64,000 nt of DNA from Psococerastis gibbosa (lineage: Eukaryota; Arthropoda; Insecta; Psocodea; Psocidae): NCBI GenBank assembly GCA_963971405.1, contig OZ020486.1, positions 6,347,419-6,411,418 on the forward strand. The letters are read 5' to 3'. Below, piece by piece: positions 63,084-64,000 of the stretch. Position 1 is the first letter of the stretch, and every line of letters starts with the position of its first letter. The notes beneath the pieces were generated by a model. The model had not been told where the DNA came from. It saw only the letters and a list, made by a program, of their open reading frames with translations, and searched no databases. The translations under genes and the position numbers were made by a program.

Positions 63084-64000
63084 CTGGAAACAGAAAAACA
63101 GACACAAGTCAGAAAAAAGCTCTAGGCCGAAGTGGTAGAGGTTATTAATTCACACCAGGTGCGTTGCTTGTTATTCATTTGTGACCTCGATTTGTAAAAA
63201 AAAACGGACCGTGAAGGTGCAAAGAGGTTAGGAGTTACAAAGCTGTGGCCAAGGGGTGTTAGTGACGGCCACATGTCATACATCAACATGTAGAGGAGTA
63301 TTTCCTCTAAAAGATGCGACATTTTTCATGCCTCTACAATGGATATTTCCTGTTTAATTCGACTTTGTGCAAAAAAAAAAAAAAATCGCAGTGTAGGTGT
63401 CCAGGTTGCTCTTAAGTATGAGAAAACCCCGCGGGAAGGAGGGTTCAGGGGTCTCCCACGGGGAAAATATTGAATATACAGGTGGAAAGAGGCTTTAGAG
63501 TTTTTCCTTTACTTTCCAGCCGTAGACTGGATTTGCTACTTTCTTTTGGAGGGAAATATAAGACATACCGGAACTGGTCCATCGCAAAAATGGAGAAACG
63601 CTGCTTGAACTCTCTCAATAAACACCATCTCCATCCGATGAGGCCCTAGGCAGCACTAAACCAGCTGCCTCACTTCGTAATATTACGCTAATTGCTAGCT
63701 CACGTATAAGACGTAATGCAATAGTACTCGAAGTTTAGTGTCGCAGGCTAAATATTTCACGGATCCCGAATTTAGGCACCAATTACACCCGTTCCAGTCC
63801 AGCGGGGCACTCCATATTATTAAAATGGAACGCACGCCCTTGCAAAACGGCACAAGATAAAAATTACTATTTTTTGTCCTTTTTTTCAACTTTATCTCAC
63901 TGAATCGGATTTCACAGTACATATACGACAACAAGCCTATTAGGTTCGGTTCTCGGTTTGAATACAGATTTCATGTTCTCGGCTAATAAGTTCGGTAGCG
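63084..64000. other. Upstream liprin-beta intron, no exon seen
   Basis: Contains the dispersed repeat at 63235-63400 and AT-rich sequence. No coiled-coil exon was found, so the preceding liprin-beta exon is outside the window. Confidence 0.5.

Overview
This window looks like a piece of an invertebrate nuclear genome, most likely an arthropod. The evidence is spliced genes with introns of 0.5-8 kb, about 38% GC, tRNA-derived SINEs, RTE-like LINE fragments, and a Ty3/gypsy element with the CHCC gag knuckle of the CsRn1 clade. I cannot name the species. No tRNA or rRNA gene, CRISPR array or bacterial feature was found. The only complete long ORF is retrotransposon pol.

Two host genes can be rebuilt exon by exon, both on the minus strand. 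(1) An acid sphingomyelinase gene (SMPD1 family) spans 36055 down to 12960. It has 12 coding exons that join in phase into a 625-residue protein: signal peptide, a Cys-rich N-terminal exon, a saposin-B domain with six cysteines, a metallophosphoesterase domain with every metal ligand present, and a Cys-rich tail. (2) A liprin-beta gene spans 63083 down to about 46438. Its 11 exons encode a coiled coil, a disordered linker with the SAPNL and LRRS motifs, three SAM domains and a basic tail. Its 5' exons lie beyond the right edge. One more spliced-looking exon of an unknown gene is at 2496-2678 (minus).

The rest is layered transposon debris. From left to right: a 384-bp inverted-repeat MITE, a tRNA-like SINE and an RTE fragment (0.3-3.8 kb); a mariner-like deletion derivative (4.2-11.15 kb) split by a CsRn1-like LTR element; the sphingomyelinase gene (12.9-36.1 kb), whose introns hold hAT-like MITEs, two further MITE copies, LINE pieces and an intact CsRn1-like provirus-like element (25.4-30.4 kb, antisense to the gene); an intergenic TE stack (36.4-46.4 kb) with a broken older LTR and nested MITEs; then liprin-beta (46.4-63.1 kb), whose introns hold the uninterrupted mariner-like copy and a tandem SINE duplication.

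The points most worth a second look are: repeat DNA repeatedly abutting 5' splice sites of the sphingomyelinase gene (in one case the MITE supplies bases of the donor); partial exon duplications in liprin-beta, one of which forms a possible alternative first exon; the intact LTR element with identical LTRs; and the many hAT-like MITEs with G/C homopolymer cores. No wholly new biological system is evident.
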